The notes under the pieces: generated by a model
The model's input: the letters and a program-made list of their open reading frames with translations, nothing else
What the model was told of the DNA's origin: nothing
Databases searched by the model: none
Part shown: positions 45,091-54,522 of the stretch, in pieces
Layout of the letters: each line of letters begins with the position of its first letter
Numbering within the stretch: position 1 is the stretch's first letter
Translations under genes and position numbers: made by a program
Assembly (NCBI GenBank): GCA_033791445.1
Contig: JASJGS010000008.1
Span: 4,539 to 68,538 of the forward strand
Direction: 5' to 3'
DNA length: 64,000 bases
Source of the DNA: JANTGF01 sp033791445
Lineage (GTDB): Bacteria; Bacteroidota; Bacteroidia; Bacteroidales; VadinHA17

Positions 45091-45888
45091 ATGTACGATT
45101 TTCATAAGGATAAAGAAACATATTTTCAAATTCAATATCAGAATTCAAAGAATTCCATATTACCTTTTCTAGATAAACAGGTTCCATTGGGCCCAAATAC
45201 ACAGGTATTGGAGATAGGGTCTGCAGAAGGTGGTAATTTAAAACCCTTTGCAGAAGCTGATTGTCAATGTACTGGAATAGAATTAAGTGCCAGCCGAACT
45301 GATCTAGCTAGACAATTTCTTGAGAAAGAAGTAAATGCGAAACGCGTAACTTTTATTAACCAGGATATTTATGAGATCGACCCAAAAAGCATCTCTAAGG
45401 AAGGATTTGACCTCATATTTTTGAAAGATGTATTGGAACATATCCCTAACCAGGAGAGATTGATGTCCAGGTTAAAGGATTTCTTAAAGCCTTGTGGAAA
45501 AATATTCCTGGGCTTTCCATCCTGGTATATGGCATTTGGCGGGCACCAGCAAATGTGTAAGAGTAAAACTCTTTCAAGCTTACCTTACTTTCACCTCCTT
45601 CCAACTGTTGCCTATAAACAGGTATTAAAATGGTTAAATAAAAATGATAGTCAGAATGAAATGCTCATGGAAGTCAAGGATACTCGGATTTCCATACACC
45701 GCTTTGAAAAGATTCTGAAAAAGGAAAATTACATTGTTAATAGGAAGCAATTTTATTTCATCCCTCCTATCTATTATTACAAGTTCAATGCAAAAACCCG
45801 AAAACTTCCAAATTTTATTTCTGGCATTCCTTTGCTCCGAGAGCCTTTTATCACCTCAGCTTATTATCTGATAGAACAGGAAAAATAG
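45091..45888 (+). CDS. Class I SAM-dependent methyltransferase
   Basis: 265 residues. QVLEIGSAEGGNLKPFAEADCQCTGIELS is the SAM-binding motif I/II block, and FDLIFLKDVLEHIPNQERLMSRLKDFLKPCGKIFLGFPSW fits the methyltransferase-11/23 family, often acting on small molecules, lipids or glycans. No substrate clue from neighbours. Stand-alone gene with its own promoter. The C-terminal third is rich in Lys, Tyr and Phe and looks membrane-associating. Confidence 0.85.
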   Translation: MYDFHKDKETYFQIQYQNSKNSILPFLDKQVPLGPNTQVLEIGSAEGGNLKPFAEADCQCTGIELSASRTDLARQFLEKEVNAKRVTFINQDIYEIDPKSISKEGFDLIFLKDVLEHIPNQERLMSRLKDFLKPCGKIFLGFPSWYMAFGGHQQMCKSKTLSSLPYFHLLPTVAYKQVLKWLNKNDSQNEMLMEVKDTRISIHRFEKILKKENYIVNRKQFYFIPPIYYYKFNAKTRKLPNFISGIPLLREPFITSAYYLIEQEK

Positions 45889-46020
45889 TAAAGAAGTTAA
45901 GACCTTTCATCAATCATGCTTCTTTTTTTGAATGGTACAAAATTCAATATAATTCCACTGTTAGTATATAAAAATTCATTGAAGCTTTAGATTGGAATTC
46001 CACCTGGGGTTGGGAAACTG

Positions 46021-46284
46021 TCACCTGATCGGAGGCAAAGAGCCCTTGAGCTCATCGTAAATATCTGCGGGAGAAGTGTCTTTTGCTGAAAAGTAGATTT
46101 TATCTCCTGACTTTTTAATAAATAGAATGAAGGGTTGAGCTTCCGAATTGATTATCAACTTAATAGCTAAACCATCTTTTGTTTTAAAATATCCATTATT
46201 TACCGAACCTAAAGCAAAACCATTTTTCTTAAATCGGATTTCGGGTAATTGATCCACCATCTCAATAGATTCAATCTGGGACCA
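46021..46284 (-). pseudogene. Remnant of a bacterial PH-like domain gene (N-terminus missing)
   Basis: From the first ATG (46260) the frame gives 79 residues. The sequence resembles the C-terminal half of a bacterial PH domain (LPEIRFKKNGFALGSVNNGYF, PFILFIKKSGDKIYFS, and a final helix DIYDELKG). The similarity seems to begin before the ATG: eight in-frame codons upstream read WSQIESIE, directly after a TAA stop at 46285-46287, and then YihY coding begins 53 bp further on. There is no room for a first half. I read it as a truncated relic; a functional short protein is possible. Confidence 0.45.
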
Positions 46285-46336
46285 TTAGCTGGAGCGTTTC
46301 CTATAATACTCTCGAAGATAGTTTCTACAATTAGGT

Positions 46337-47233
46337 TCACCCAATTTTTTGTTTGGATGGTTCCTTGTTTTCTTTCAAAAGTTTAGCATGAATATGAGTA
46401 ACAAAGGCTCCAAAAAAGAAAATTGCTGAGGTATAATATACCCAAAGCATCAACACCAGGACACCACCCGCAGCATCATAAAAATTAGCGGCCTGGCTAT
46501 TTCCAATAAAAATTTCAATGAATGATTTTCCTGCTATAAATAAGACCGCTGTAAAAAAAGCACCAAACCAGGTATCGCTCCAGTCAAGTCTGCTATCGGG
46601 CATATACCTGTAAGTAACAGCAAACAAAACAGTCAGAATTAAGAGATTTAGTACCATATGGTCAAAAATAAGCAGCCAAAAAGCAGAATCCCCCATCCAC
46701 TTCTCAATTGCATCACCAAAGGCTGTGATTATTGCACTCCCTACCATCGATAATGTGAGGATTAGGGCAATAATGCACAACATAGCAATTGAAATAAACC
46801 GGTCAAATAACATCATTAATATACCCTTAGTGACTGATCTTGTGACCTGTACTTCAAATATCCTATTCAAAGTATTTTTCATCGTAACGAAAACGGTAGA
46901 TGCAGTAAATATCAAAATCCCCACCCCTAGTATTGTTGCCCACCAGGTTGGCTGGCTGGATGTCAATCCCTCTAGAGTGGTCATTAACTGATTGGCCCCT
47001 TCCTGGCCAATTAGCTCACCATATTCATCAAAAACAGCTTCCCTGACCTGGGCTTCTTTATACCATAAACCAGCAGACCAGAAGACAATAAGTAGCATTG
47101 GTGGGAGGGAAAAAACCACATAATATGCCAGTGCGGCTGATTGCGTAAAGGTGTCTTTATCTATGAAACTGGAAATTGAGTTCTTCAGAACCTTCCAGTA
47201 AAAGGATATACTAAAATGCTTACTAATAGCCAT
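46337..47233 (-). CDS. YihY/BrkB family membrane protein
   Basis: 298 residues, six membrane helices in the YihY/virulence factor BrkB pattern: SAALAYYVVFSLPPMLLIVFWSAG, VFVTMKNTLNRIFEV and FFTAVLFIAGKSFIEIFIGNSQAANFYDAAGGVLVLMLWVYYTSAIFFFGA-type C-terminal block. The family was once called ribonuclease BN in error; function in the inner membrane is not settled. Stand-alone, transcribed toward the PH-domain relic. Confidence 0.92.
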   Translation of the reverse strand: MAISKHFSISFYWKVLKNSISSFIDKDTFTQSAALAYYVVFSLPPMLLIVFWSAGLWYKEAQVREAVFDEYGELIGQEGANQLMTTLEGLTSSQPTWWATILGVGILIFTASTVFVTMKNTLNRIFEVQVTRSVTKGILMMLFDRFISIAMLCIIALILTLSMVGSAIITAFGDAIEKWMGDSAFWLLIFDHMVLNLLILTVLFAVTYRYMPDSRLDWSDTWFGAFFTAVLFIAGKSFIEIFIGNSQAANFYDAAGGVLVLMLWVYYTSAIFFFGAFVTHIHAKLLKENKEPSKQKIG

Positions 47234-47480
47234 CTATTTTTATATTGAAATTCTTTTTAGTTAAGAACTGGATTATCATTTTGTTTTTCCCTGATTCATA
47301 ATTAACCTGATCTCGTTCTAAGAATCCTAATAGAATCAAAGATTTCAAATCCTTCTCGAGATATCCAATCCCTGGAATAAAACTTTCCTTTCTGGTTTTT
47401 GGTAGTAAGAATTATAAGTATAAAAATATTACAACTAAGTGAATTGAGATACCCCTAAAAGTGGTATAAAAGTAGAATTT

Positions 47481-48683
47481 TTAAAATGCCTGGTTAAAAT
47501 TGAAGTAGAAACCTGTAGAATTTTTACCAATTCCAAAGTCCAAACGTGCATTCATTCGTGGCAGGAGCTCGAGACGGTAACCAACACCAAAGTTTGGCAA
47601 TAGTTTAAAATTGTTAGAAGGATCTGATTTATTACTAAATATGGTTCCAGCACCTGCCCATATTACTGGTCCATGTCGCGTAGAATTGCCCTTTTTGTTC
47701 ATAAATCTATGTCGATATTCAGACAGGAAAAAAATCATGTTATTATCACGGAATCGACCCCAATAATATCCCCTCAGATCGAATGGAGATCCTAGCTGAG
47801 ACATCTCCCCATAAGGTACATCTCCAAAGGAAAATCTCCCCTTTAAGAACCAACCCAATATTTGGCTCTCATGCTTTATCTTCACAAATTGCTTGTAGTC
47901 GACCTGATAAACCCTAAAATTATTTTGGCCACCTAGAAAACTACCGTAAAACGTTGTTCGTAAATCAAATAATATCCCAGTATGGGTATCAACTGGAACA
48001 TCTCTTGAGTCGAGCCTTATTATAATCCCAATACCGGAATTAAATGGCCGACCATTGTATTCCTGATAGATGGAATCATTGGCAACTCCTTCACTTGCAT
48101 TAAAACCCTTGTTTGAATTAAAATCAATATTTACACCAAGGAATAAATTTTTCTTAAACTGCCAGAAAACCTGGGGATTGATCCACCACCACTTTCTATT
48201 ATAAACTGTTGTGCTATCTGATCTTGGAGTATCCATGCCATTTTCGTAACCAACTCCCCAGTAATGATCAGGCATGTCTTTATACCAGAAGTCTCCAAAT
48301 ATTCTTAATTTATCTTTAAGCCAGAACGATTTTAGGAATGCATTAAATACAATTGATCCTCGAGTGGAATAAGAAAATGATATTGGAAGAGAAGATCGCT
48401 GTATAAGCGTATCAGAAGTATTTGTTTTAAAACTTATAAGTCCACCAACGACTAATAACCCTCCCAGTTCAGGTGTATAACCAGGAGCAATGATGGGGAA
48501 TAGCAAAGGTTTCCCACTGGCAATTTTCAACTCCCTCTTTTCTTTTCTCTCTTCTTTTTTTAATTCTTTTTCTGTCTTTTTTTCATCAACTTGACTTTCC
48601 TGGCTAAAGCCACTATTCAAAACCAATAGAAACATTGCAAAGAACAAATAAGAGTTGATCTTTTTGGTTTTGAGAATTTTCAT
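47481..48683 (-). CDS. Omp85/BamA-TamA-like outer-membrane barrel
   Basis: 400 residues. Signal peptide (FFAMFLLVLNSGFSQ), a short Lys/Glu-rich linker and a 16-stranded-type barrel. The motif LRGYYWGRFRDNN matches the (V/L)RG(F/Y) loop-6 signature of Omp85 proteins; the end NSTGFYFNFNQAF is a barrel-terminal strand with final Phe. POTRA domains are missing, so it resembles the short surface-antigen forms (PF01103 only). Role: outer-membrane pore or assembly factor of unknown substrate. A TAATTTTG -7 box (minus strand, 48749-48742) precedes it. Confidence 0.85.
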   Translation of the reverse strand: MKILKTKKINSYLFFAMFLLVLNSGFSQESQVDEKKTEKELKKEERKEKRELKIASGKPLLFPIIAPGYTPELGGLLVVGGLISFKTNTSDTLIQRSSLPISFSYSTRGSIVFNAFLKSFWLKDKLRIFGDFWYKDMPDHYWGVGYENGMDTPRSDSTTVYNRKWWWINPQVFWQFKKNLFLGVNIDFNSNKGFNASEGVANDSIYQEYNGRPFNSGIGIIIRLDSRDVPVDTHTGILFDLRTTFYGSFLGGQNNFRVYQVDYKQFVKIKHESQILGWFLKGRFSFGDVPYGEMSQLGSPFDLRGYYWGRFRDNNMIFFLSEYRHRFMNKKGNSTRHGPVIWAGAGTIFSNKSDPSNNFKLLPNFGVGYRLELLPRMNARLDFGIGKNSTGFYFNFNQAF

Positions 48684-48900
48684 AAAATATAATAGAAATA
48701 TACAGGTACCGAATTAAGTCTGATGTTGTTCAGAATGAGCACAAAATTAAACTTAATAAGGCGATTAAAAAGTTGTAGGTAATGATTTTTTTATTCAGAG
48801 TAAAAGACCCAACTTCATATCTTCTACCCTTTTGGATCAAATAATGAGGAATTATCCCTGAATTGAAATCATTTTGATAGAATATTAATCATTTATTGAA

Positions 48901-49947
48901 CTAAAGATGTATAATTCCTTCAGTCAGGCTGCTTTCCTCAGCAGCACTTATAATCCGAATCACGTTCAATGCCTCTTCAGGTTTGACCTGGAGATTTTTG
49001 CCTGAAACAATACAATCATAGAGGTTTCTGTAAAAGGCCGGATAATCACCTAGAAGGCTGGGATAAACTCCATCAAAGTCCTTAGGAGGTGAAATAGTAT
49101 GTAACTGTCCAAAAATATCTTCAGGTTCAAGTCCCCAATCTAAACCAGTTGGGGTTTTTCCAAGTTTCAGCTCATCTTCCTGCGGATCCATTCCATATTT
49201 CACAAATGAACCTCGCGAGCCATGGATCATAAACTTAGGCCCTGGTTCACAGACCTGGTAAGAACTTTTAAGTATTGATTTAAATCCATCGAAATAAAGA
49301 TGTATATGAAAATAGTCAATAATACCAGATCCTGATCTGACAGTACTAAGATCAGCAAAAACTGCGTTTGGAAGGCCGAAAAGGACAAGAGCCTGATCAA
49401 TTAAATGAGATCCTAAATTATACAAGACATTCGAACCGGTTCCCGGTTCTTCCTTCCAGCTATTCTCCTGGATAAAATCCTTATACCTGTCAAAGTGCAA
49501 TTCAAACTCCTTCAATTCACCAAGCCATCCTGAATTTATTATTTTTTGTACCGTAAGAAAATCACTATCCCATCGTCGATTCTGAAAAACAGTTAGAATT
49601 TTGCCTGTCCTCGATGAAAGGTCTATTAGCTCTTCTCCTTCATCTATCTGTAGTGTAAACGGCTTCTCCACAATCACATTTTTTCCTGCTTTAAGAGCCA
49701 ATTTTGCCATAGAATAATGCAAATTATCCGGCGTATTTACTACAACCAGATCAACCTCCTGATCACTCACAAGAACATCAAAATCTCTAACAATTTCAGC
49801 TTCAGGAAACATCTTAGCAGAGTGATTCGATGAGCGCTCTAGAATTTTTGTAACCTTATAGTTGGGATTTGCTTTTAATAATGGGCCATGAAAAACCAAT
49901 CCAGACATGCCAAATGAGGCAAGACCAACATTTATAATTTTATTCAT
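48901..49947 (-). CDS. Gfo/Idh/MocA family oxidoreductase
   Basis: 348 residues. N-terminal Rossmann domain (INVGLASFGMSGLVFHGPLL, then VVNTPDNLHYSMAKLALKAGKNVIVEKPF, where EKP is the family catalytic Lys motif). The C-terminal beta domain has LYNLGSHLIDQALVLFG. Members oxidise sugars or inositol with NAD(P). The neighbour across the divergent promoter region is a DUF1080 lipoprotein, a pair often linked to glycoside metabolism. Exact substrate unknown. Confidence 0.93.
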   Translation of the reverse strand: MNKIINVGLASFGMSGLVFHGPLLKANPNYKVTKILERSSNHSAKMFPEAEIVRDFDVLVSDQEVDLVVVNTPDNLHYSMAKLALKAGKNVIVEKPFTLQIDEGEELIDLSSRTGKILTVFQNRRWDSDFLTVQKIINSGWLGELKEFELHFDRYKDFIQENSWKEEPGTGSNVLYNLGSHLIDQALVLFGLPNAVFADLSTVRSGSGIIDYFHIHLYFDGFKSILKSSYQVCEPGPKFMIHGSRGSFVKYGMDPQEDELKLGKTPTGLDWGLEPEDIFGQLHTISPPKDFDGVYPSLLGDYPAFYRNLYDCIVSGKNLQVKPEEALNVIRIISAAEESSLTEGIIHL

Positions 49948-49962
49948 AATTCAAATGTATTA

Positions 49963-49992
49963 TTGATAAACCAAGGTAAATTTATAAATTTG
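49963..49992 (+). promoter_or_regulatory. Promoter of the DUF1080 lipoprotein gene
   Basis: TTG at 49963-49965, a 19-nt spacer and TAAATTTG at 49985-49992 match the consensus fully. It lies in the 110-bp region between the divergent oxidoreductase and lipoprotein genes and gives a leader near 60 nt. Confidence 0.62.
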
Positions 49993-50057
49993 CAATCAAT
50001 CCAATTGACAGACAACTAAAATATTATTAATTATTTATTAATCAAACCTAAAGTAAG

Positions 50058-50723
50058 ATGCAGAAATCAAGAATTATTTATGCAGCTGTAGCAGTCCTAA
50101 TGCTTTTATCTGCTGGATGCAATCAGGAATCGAAAGATGTTAAAGAAGTCAATAAAAACACTACTGTTCAGATATTTAACAAAAAGGATTTTACTGGTTT
50201 TGAACAAAAAAACGGTACTGCCAAATATGAAGTAATTGATGGGGTGATGGTGGGATCCACCGTATTAGAGAGCCCAAATAGTTTCCTTTGTACTGTTGAT
50301 GAATATTCAGATTTTATACTTGAGTTTGATGTTTTAGTAGATACGAGCCTTAATTCAGGTGTACAAATTAGAAGTCATAGCCTTGCTGATTATAATGACT
50401 ATCGGGTGCATGGTTACCAAATTGAAATTGACCCATCTCAAAGGGCATGGAGTGGGGGAATATACGATGAGGCCAGAAGAGGCTGGTTGGCTGATCTTGA
50501 AGATAATGAAGCAGGAAGAAAAGCATTTAAAAATGGAGAATGGAACCATTATAAAATTGAAGCCAATGGCCCTTCCTTAAATACATGGATCAACGGAATA
50601 CCAACCGCTGAGCTAATTGATTCAATGGATGCACAGGGCTTTATAGCATTTCAGGTTCATAGTGCCAGTAAGGAGGGATTACAGGTGAAATGGAAAAACA
50701 TTAAGCTGGAATTGTTAGACTAA
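50058..50723 (+). CDS. DUF1080 (3-keto-disaccharide hydrolase-like) lipoprotein
   Basis: 221 residues. Lipoprotein signal with lipobox LLSAGC, then one jelly-roll DUF1080 domain: FNKKDFTGFEQKNG, DFILEFDVLVDTSLNSGVQIRSH, VHGYQIEID and GIYDEARRGWL. Members bind or cleave sugars, and some hydrolyse 3-keto glucosides produced by Gfo/Idh-type oxidoreductases, which fits the divergent neighbour. Anchored in a periplasm-facing membrane. Confidence 0.9.
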   Translation: MQKSRIIYAAVAVLMLLSAGCNQESKDVKEVNKNTTVQIFNKKDFTGFEQKNGTAKYEVIDGVMVGSTVLESPNSFLCTVDEYSDFILEFDVLVDTSLNSGVQIRSHSLADYNDYRVHGYQIEIDPSQRAWSGGIYDEARRGWLADLEDNEAGRKAFKNGEWNHYKIEANGPSLNTWINGIPTAELIDSMDAQGFIAFQVHSASKEGLQVKWKNIKLELLD

Positions 50724-50808
50724 AGATTTAGGCCTTGGCATTTAACCCTTATTTTTTTGAATCCCTGGATCCAATAGAAGATTATCTCGATATTAATTTT
50801 TTTAATTA

Positions 50809-51372
50809 ATGTCTCAACTTTATTACAAGACCCTTGGTATTTCGAATAACGCTGGAATAGCTGAGATTAAATCAGCTTATAGGAGATTAGCCAAAAAGTT
50901 CCATCCTGACCTAAACAAGGATCCTGAGGCACACAATAAATTCATACTGGTAAATGAGGCCTATGAGTTTCTGATAAGGATAAAATCCAGACCACCTGAT
51001 TTCCGCAAGACGCCTCGACAAGAATCTCGAAATCATGACGAATTATACAGGCAATGGTTAAACCAGGAAAGAGCCAGGGCAAGGGCCAGAGCTACAAAAG
51101 AAGCAAAAAGAAAGTTTGATGATTTTAAAAAGTCTAAAGTCTACAAAACATCTCAACTAATTTTTACATTTTATGATGTATTAAGCATAATGGTGGGCAT
51201 CCTAATCATTGTTGCCTCAATAGTTGGAGCATTCACGAGTATACAATCAGAGGATGGACTTTTATTGAGCAATATTGTGGCCGTTGTATTTTTGGTTTTC
51301 TTAGGCCTTATGTTTATTTTATTTTCTGTCTCAAGCATTCAGAACAGGAACAAAAAGTCACACTTCAAATAG
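50809..51372 (+). CDS. Membrane-anchored J-domain protein
   Basis: 187 residues. J domain at residues 2-65 with the diagnostic HPD motif in KKFHPDLNKDPEAH; then a basic, Arg/Lys/Ala-rich coil, and two C-terminal membrane helices (VLSIMVGILIIVASIVGAF and NIVAVVFLVFLGLMFILFSV). No zinc finger or C-terminal DnaJ domain, so it is a specialised DnaK co-chaperone working at the membrane. The thioesterase gene follows after 24 bp. Confidence 0.88.
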   Translation: MSQLYYKTLGISNNAGIAEIKSAYRRLAKKFHPDLNKDPEAHNKFILVNEAYEFLIRIKSRPPDFRKTPRQESRNHDELYRQWLNQERARARARATKEAKRKFDDFKKSKVYKTSQLIFTFYDVLSIMVGILIIVASIVGAFTSIQSEDGLLLSNIVAVVFLVFLGLMFILFSVSSIQNRNKKSHFK

Positions 51373-51396
51373 AAAAACTCTATTTATTGTTCATGC

Positions 51397-51873
51397 ATGA
51401 AAAAAATACATAATCCGTTTCCTCCCGACAAAAATCCATGTTTTGGTTGTTCTAAAGAGAACAAGCATGGCCTGCATCTTGATTTTCATGAAGATGGAGA
51501 TGAACTTGTATCAATATGGGATCCGCAGCCTGAATATCAAGGATTTCATAACATTCTGCATGGTGGAATACAGGCCACAATTATGGATGAAATAGCAAGT
51601 TGGACAATATTTGTAAAGGAGAAGACGGCAGGTGTTACTTCATCTATGAATGTAAAATTTAACAAACCCCTATTTATGGATATTGGCCAGGTAACTGTCC
51701 GTTGCAAAATTTTAGAGCGGCAAAAAAGAATTATTTTACTGGAAGCGAAAATGATAGATGCAAATGGGGAAGTTTGCTCTGAAGCGGAAATAAATTATTT
51801 TACCTATCCTCTAGAGTTGGCAAAAAAGAAATTTCTTTATCCTGGAGCAGAGGAATTCCTGGATCTATCGTAG
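51397..51873 (+). CDS. PaaI-type hotdog-fold thioesterase
   Basis: 158 residues, single hotdog domain. NILHGGIQATIMDEIASW is the HGG...DE catalytic block of the PaaI/acyl-CoA thioesterase family; CFGCSKENKHGLHLDF at the front is typical of this subgroup. It hydrolyses an acyl-CoA or aryl-CoA; the substrate is not predictable. Converges with cysH, with 18 bp between stops. Confidence 0.87.
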   Translation: MKKIHNPFPPDKNPCFGCSKENKHGLHLDFHEDGDELVSIWDPQPEYQGFHNILHGGIQATIMDEIASWTIFVKEKTAGVTSSMNVKFNKPLFMDIGQVTVRCKILERQKRIILLEAKMIDANGEVCSEAEINYFTYPLELAKKKFLYPGAEEFLDLS

Positions 51874-51891
51874 ATACTTGTGTTCAAACAA

Positions 51892-52605
51892 CTATTTTTG
51901 TGGCCTATTATGAAGTCCACACTCCTTACTTTCAGGTTTTTCCCACCACCACCTGCCTGATCTTTCATCTTCTCCAGCTTCCACCGCTCGAGTACATGGT
52001 TGACAGCCAATACTAAGAAAGCCTTTGTCATGTAGTGGGTTATAGGGAATAGAATAATTACTTATATAATCCTTTACCTGACTATAGCTCCAATCAACAA
52101 GAGGATTCAATTTCAGCAAGCCATTGACCTCATCCCACTCTAGAAGTTTGGTATTTATGCGGGTTACTGATTGTTCACTTCTCAGCCCACAGATCCAAAT
52201 ATCAAGATCACCAAAAGCCCTTTTTAAAGATTCAATCTTCCGAATATGACAGCACATTTTTCTATTCTCAACACTTTCATAAAAAAGATTAACTCCATTT
52301 TTATTTACCATGTTTTCAACCTTCTCTGTCTTGGGGAAAAACACCTCTATATTAATTCCATACTTCTCATTTGTTTTACTTATAAGTTCATATGTCTCCG
52401 GAAACAACCTCCCTGTATCAAGGGTAAAAACCCTTGTGTTGACTTCAATTTCAGATACCATATGAGTTAATACCTGGTCTTCTAGACCCATACTGGAAGA
52501 TAGAGCAATGCGCCCCTTAAATTCATTTAAAAAAAATTGCAGCACTTCTTCTGCTGAGCTTTTTGAAAATCTATTGTTGAGTTCATTTATTTTTTCTACT
52601 GTCAT
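51892..52605 (-). CDS. cysH: Adenylyl-/phosphoadenylyl-sulfate reductase
   Basis: 237 residues. The N-terminal PAPS-reductase fold has SSMGLEDQV and FTLDTGRLFPETY. The paired cysteines KMCCHIRK and GCQPCTRA bind a 4Fe-4S cluster, which marks the APS-reducing type; ECGLH near the C-terminus has the catalytic Cys. It reduces activated sulfate to sulfite using thioredoxin. It stands alone: no ATP sulfurylase (cysDN) or sulfite reductase lies in the window. Confidence 0.94.
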   Translation of the reverse strand: MTVEKINELNNRFSKSSAEEVLQFFLNEFKGRIALSSSMGLEDQVLTHMVSEIEVNTRVFTLDTGRLFPETYELISKTNEKYGINIEVFFPKTEKVENMVNKNGVNLFYESVENRKMCCHIRKIESLKRAFGDLDIWICGLRSEQSVTRINTKLLEWDEVNGLLKLNPLVDWSYSQVKDYISNYSIPYNPLHDKGFLSIGCQPCTRAVEAGEDERSGRWWWEKPESKECGLHNRPQK

Positions 52606-52764
52606 AATTGCCTATTGATTTTACCAGATCAAAAATAAGGAAAATAGCAATACTTACACATAATCCTAAATATGAGATAATTCACAAAAAATAATTCTAT
52701 TCTACTTTTTTTAAAAATTTATTTACTTTCATGCCTCTCAAAATTACTAAATTTAACTGGTTTT

Positions 52765-53484
52765 ATGACTTCTTTCCCTCCAGTTCAGAATGAAGATTAC
52801 TCTGTTATTGTACCTATAGCTCTTGCTACAATGGGTTATTTATTATACTGGTACATATCATTTTCTCCAGGTTTATTAAAGAGAATTCAAGCTGCTTCAG
52901 GGAAATTTAGTTTTAGTTTAAAAAAAGTTCTCTTTCAGCGTCTTACCGGAATATTATTCCTTGGAATAATACCTTCTTTTATCACTCTCCTATTTTTACC
53001 TTTTGATATGAATAACCTGGGAGTTAACTTTTCCTTTAACTCTGCTACGCTCATCTGGATTTTTGCCCTCAGTATAGTCCTAATCAGCCTGAGTTATTAC
53101 TCAAGAAATAGTCCAGAGAATAAAGAGAATTACCCTCAAATTCGAATGCCAAACTGGAACATAGGCATAATATTTTTAAATATTGTTAGCTGGGCTGGTT
53201 TTCTTTTGGCATATGAATTCCTATTTAGAGGGATACTTCTATTTCCTTTAGTTAAAACCATTGGCATATGGCAAGCTATATGCATAAATGTATGCTTGTA
53301 TGCCCTTGTTCACTTTCCTAAAGGTCCACGAGAGACCCTTGGGGCTATTCCACTCGGAATTGTATTGTGCATAGCCACCATAAATACAGGCACAATTTGG
53401 GTGGCTTTTCTCGTTCATTTGTTTATGGCTTTATCAAATGACTACTTTTCCATTAAGTCCCAAAAAAACTACAAATTTATTTAA
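52765..53484 (+). CDS. CPBP family intramembrane protease-like protein
   Basis: 239 residues with about eight membrane helices. The CPBP/Rce1 motifs are present in altered form: motif 1 reads YEFLFRG where EExxxR is expected (first Glu replaced by Tyr), motif 2 is YALVHF (FxxxH) and motif 3 is FLVHLFMALSND. The first Glu of EExxxR is the catalytic base in Rce1, so this member may be inactive or use another residue. The gene overlaps the next one by one base (TAATG), so the two are likely co-translated. Confidence 0.83.
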   Translation: MTSFPPVQNEDYSVIVPIALATMGYLLYWYISFSPGLLKRIQAASGKFSFSLKKVLFQRLTGILFLGIIPSFITLLFLPFDMNNLGVNFSFNSATLIWIFALSIVLISLSYYSRNSPENKENYPQIRMPNWNIGIIFLNIVSWAGFLLAYEFLFRGILLFPLVKTIGIWQAICINVCLYALVHFPKGPRETLGAIPLGIVLCIATINTGTIWVAFLVHLFMALSNDYFSIKSQKNYKFI

Positions 53485-54485
53485 TGAAAATCTTCATTAC
53501 TGGAGCAACTGGATTTATTGGTTCTGAACTAGTCAAGGAGCTCCTTCAAAGAGGACATATAGTACATGCATTATACAGAAATCCAAAAAAAAGAAACATT
53601 CCTGAAAGTAAGAATCTAATATATCATAAAGGAGATATTTTAGATAAGACCAGCTTGAAAGAATCTATGATGGATTGCGAAATTGTATTCCACCTGGCAG
53701 CATATGCAAAAGTTTGGTCGAAGAATCCATCATATTTCAAACAAATAAATGTAGAAGGCACCCGAAATGTATTGTCTAGCGCAAAAGAACTTGATATCAA
53801 GAAGGTTATTGTTACTTCAACTGCAGGAGTACTTGGTCCATCAGGAAAAGGAGTAGTAAATGAAGATAGCAAACGACTAAGGAATTTCTTCACAGAATAT
53901 GAGAGAACAAAATATCTGGCTGAACAAGAGATTGATGGTTTTGTAAGAAACGGTTTGAACGTAACCACTTTGCTTCCCACCAGAGTTTATGGGCCAGGAG
54001 AACTAGGTGAAAGCAACTCAGTTACGGTACTTATTCAAAAATATATAAATGGTAAATGGCATTTTTTACCAGGAAATGGTAAAAATATTGGTAATTATGT
54101 TTTTATAGAAGATGTAATAAATGGTCATATTAGTGCCATGGAAAAGGAAGTTTCGGGTGAAAAATTTATTTTGGGTGGAGACAATATCAGTTACTATGAC
54201 TTTTTTAATACAATTGCAGACATAAGTGGTAAAAAACAATGGTTAATTCCTTTACCAGTAGTTTTAATTATGATTGCATCTGGATTTATGTGGCTGATGG
54301 CTGCCATCTTTAAGATAAAGCCACTCATTACACCAGGTTGGGTAAGAAAGTATTTGCACCACTGGAATCTATCAAGCCAAAAAGCTATGAGCATGCTTGA
54401 TTATCAAATTACACCTCTGAAAAAAGGTTTATCGGAAACTATAAAATGGTTGAGAAATGAAAATGAAAAGCGTTTGAGCAATTAA
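53484..54485 (+). CDS. NAD-dependent epimerase/dehydratase (extended SDR)
   Basis: 333 residues. NAD-binding ITGATGFIGSELVKELL (GxxGxxG) at the start, FHLAAYAKVW, the Ser of VTSTAGV and the YxxxK of YERTKYLAEQE: the extended short-chain dehydrogenase active site. The family includes dihydroflavonol reductase-like and sterol dehydrogenase-like enzymes; the specific substrate is unclear. A hydrophobic segment near 253-273 may make it membrane-associated. Overlaps the CPBP gene by 1 bp. Confidence 0.9.
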   Translation: MKIFITGATGFIGSELVKELLQRGHIVHALYRNPKKRNIPESKNLIYHKGDILDKTSLKESMMDCEIVFHLAAYAKVWSKNPSYFKQINVEGTRNVLSSAKELDIKKVIVTSTAGVLGPSGKGVVNEDSKRLRNFFTEYERTKYLAEQEIDGFVRNGLNVTTLLPTRVYGPGELGESNSVTVLIQKYINGKWHFLPGNGKNIGNYVFIEDVINGHISAMEKEVSGEKFILGGDNISYYDFFNTIADISGKKQWLIPLPVVLIMIASGFMWLMAAIFKIKPLITPGWVRKYLHHWNLSSQKAMSMLDYQITPLKKGLSETIKWLRNENEKRLSN

Positions 54486-54522
54486 TAAAGAGAAAAAAAT
54501 CTTTTAAAATGTCAAAGTATTA

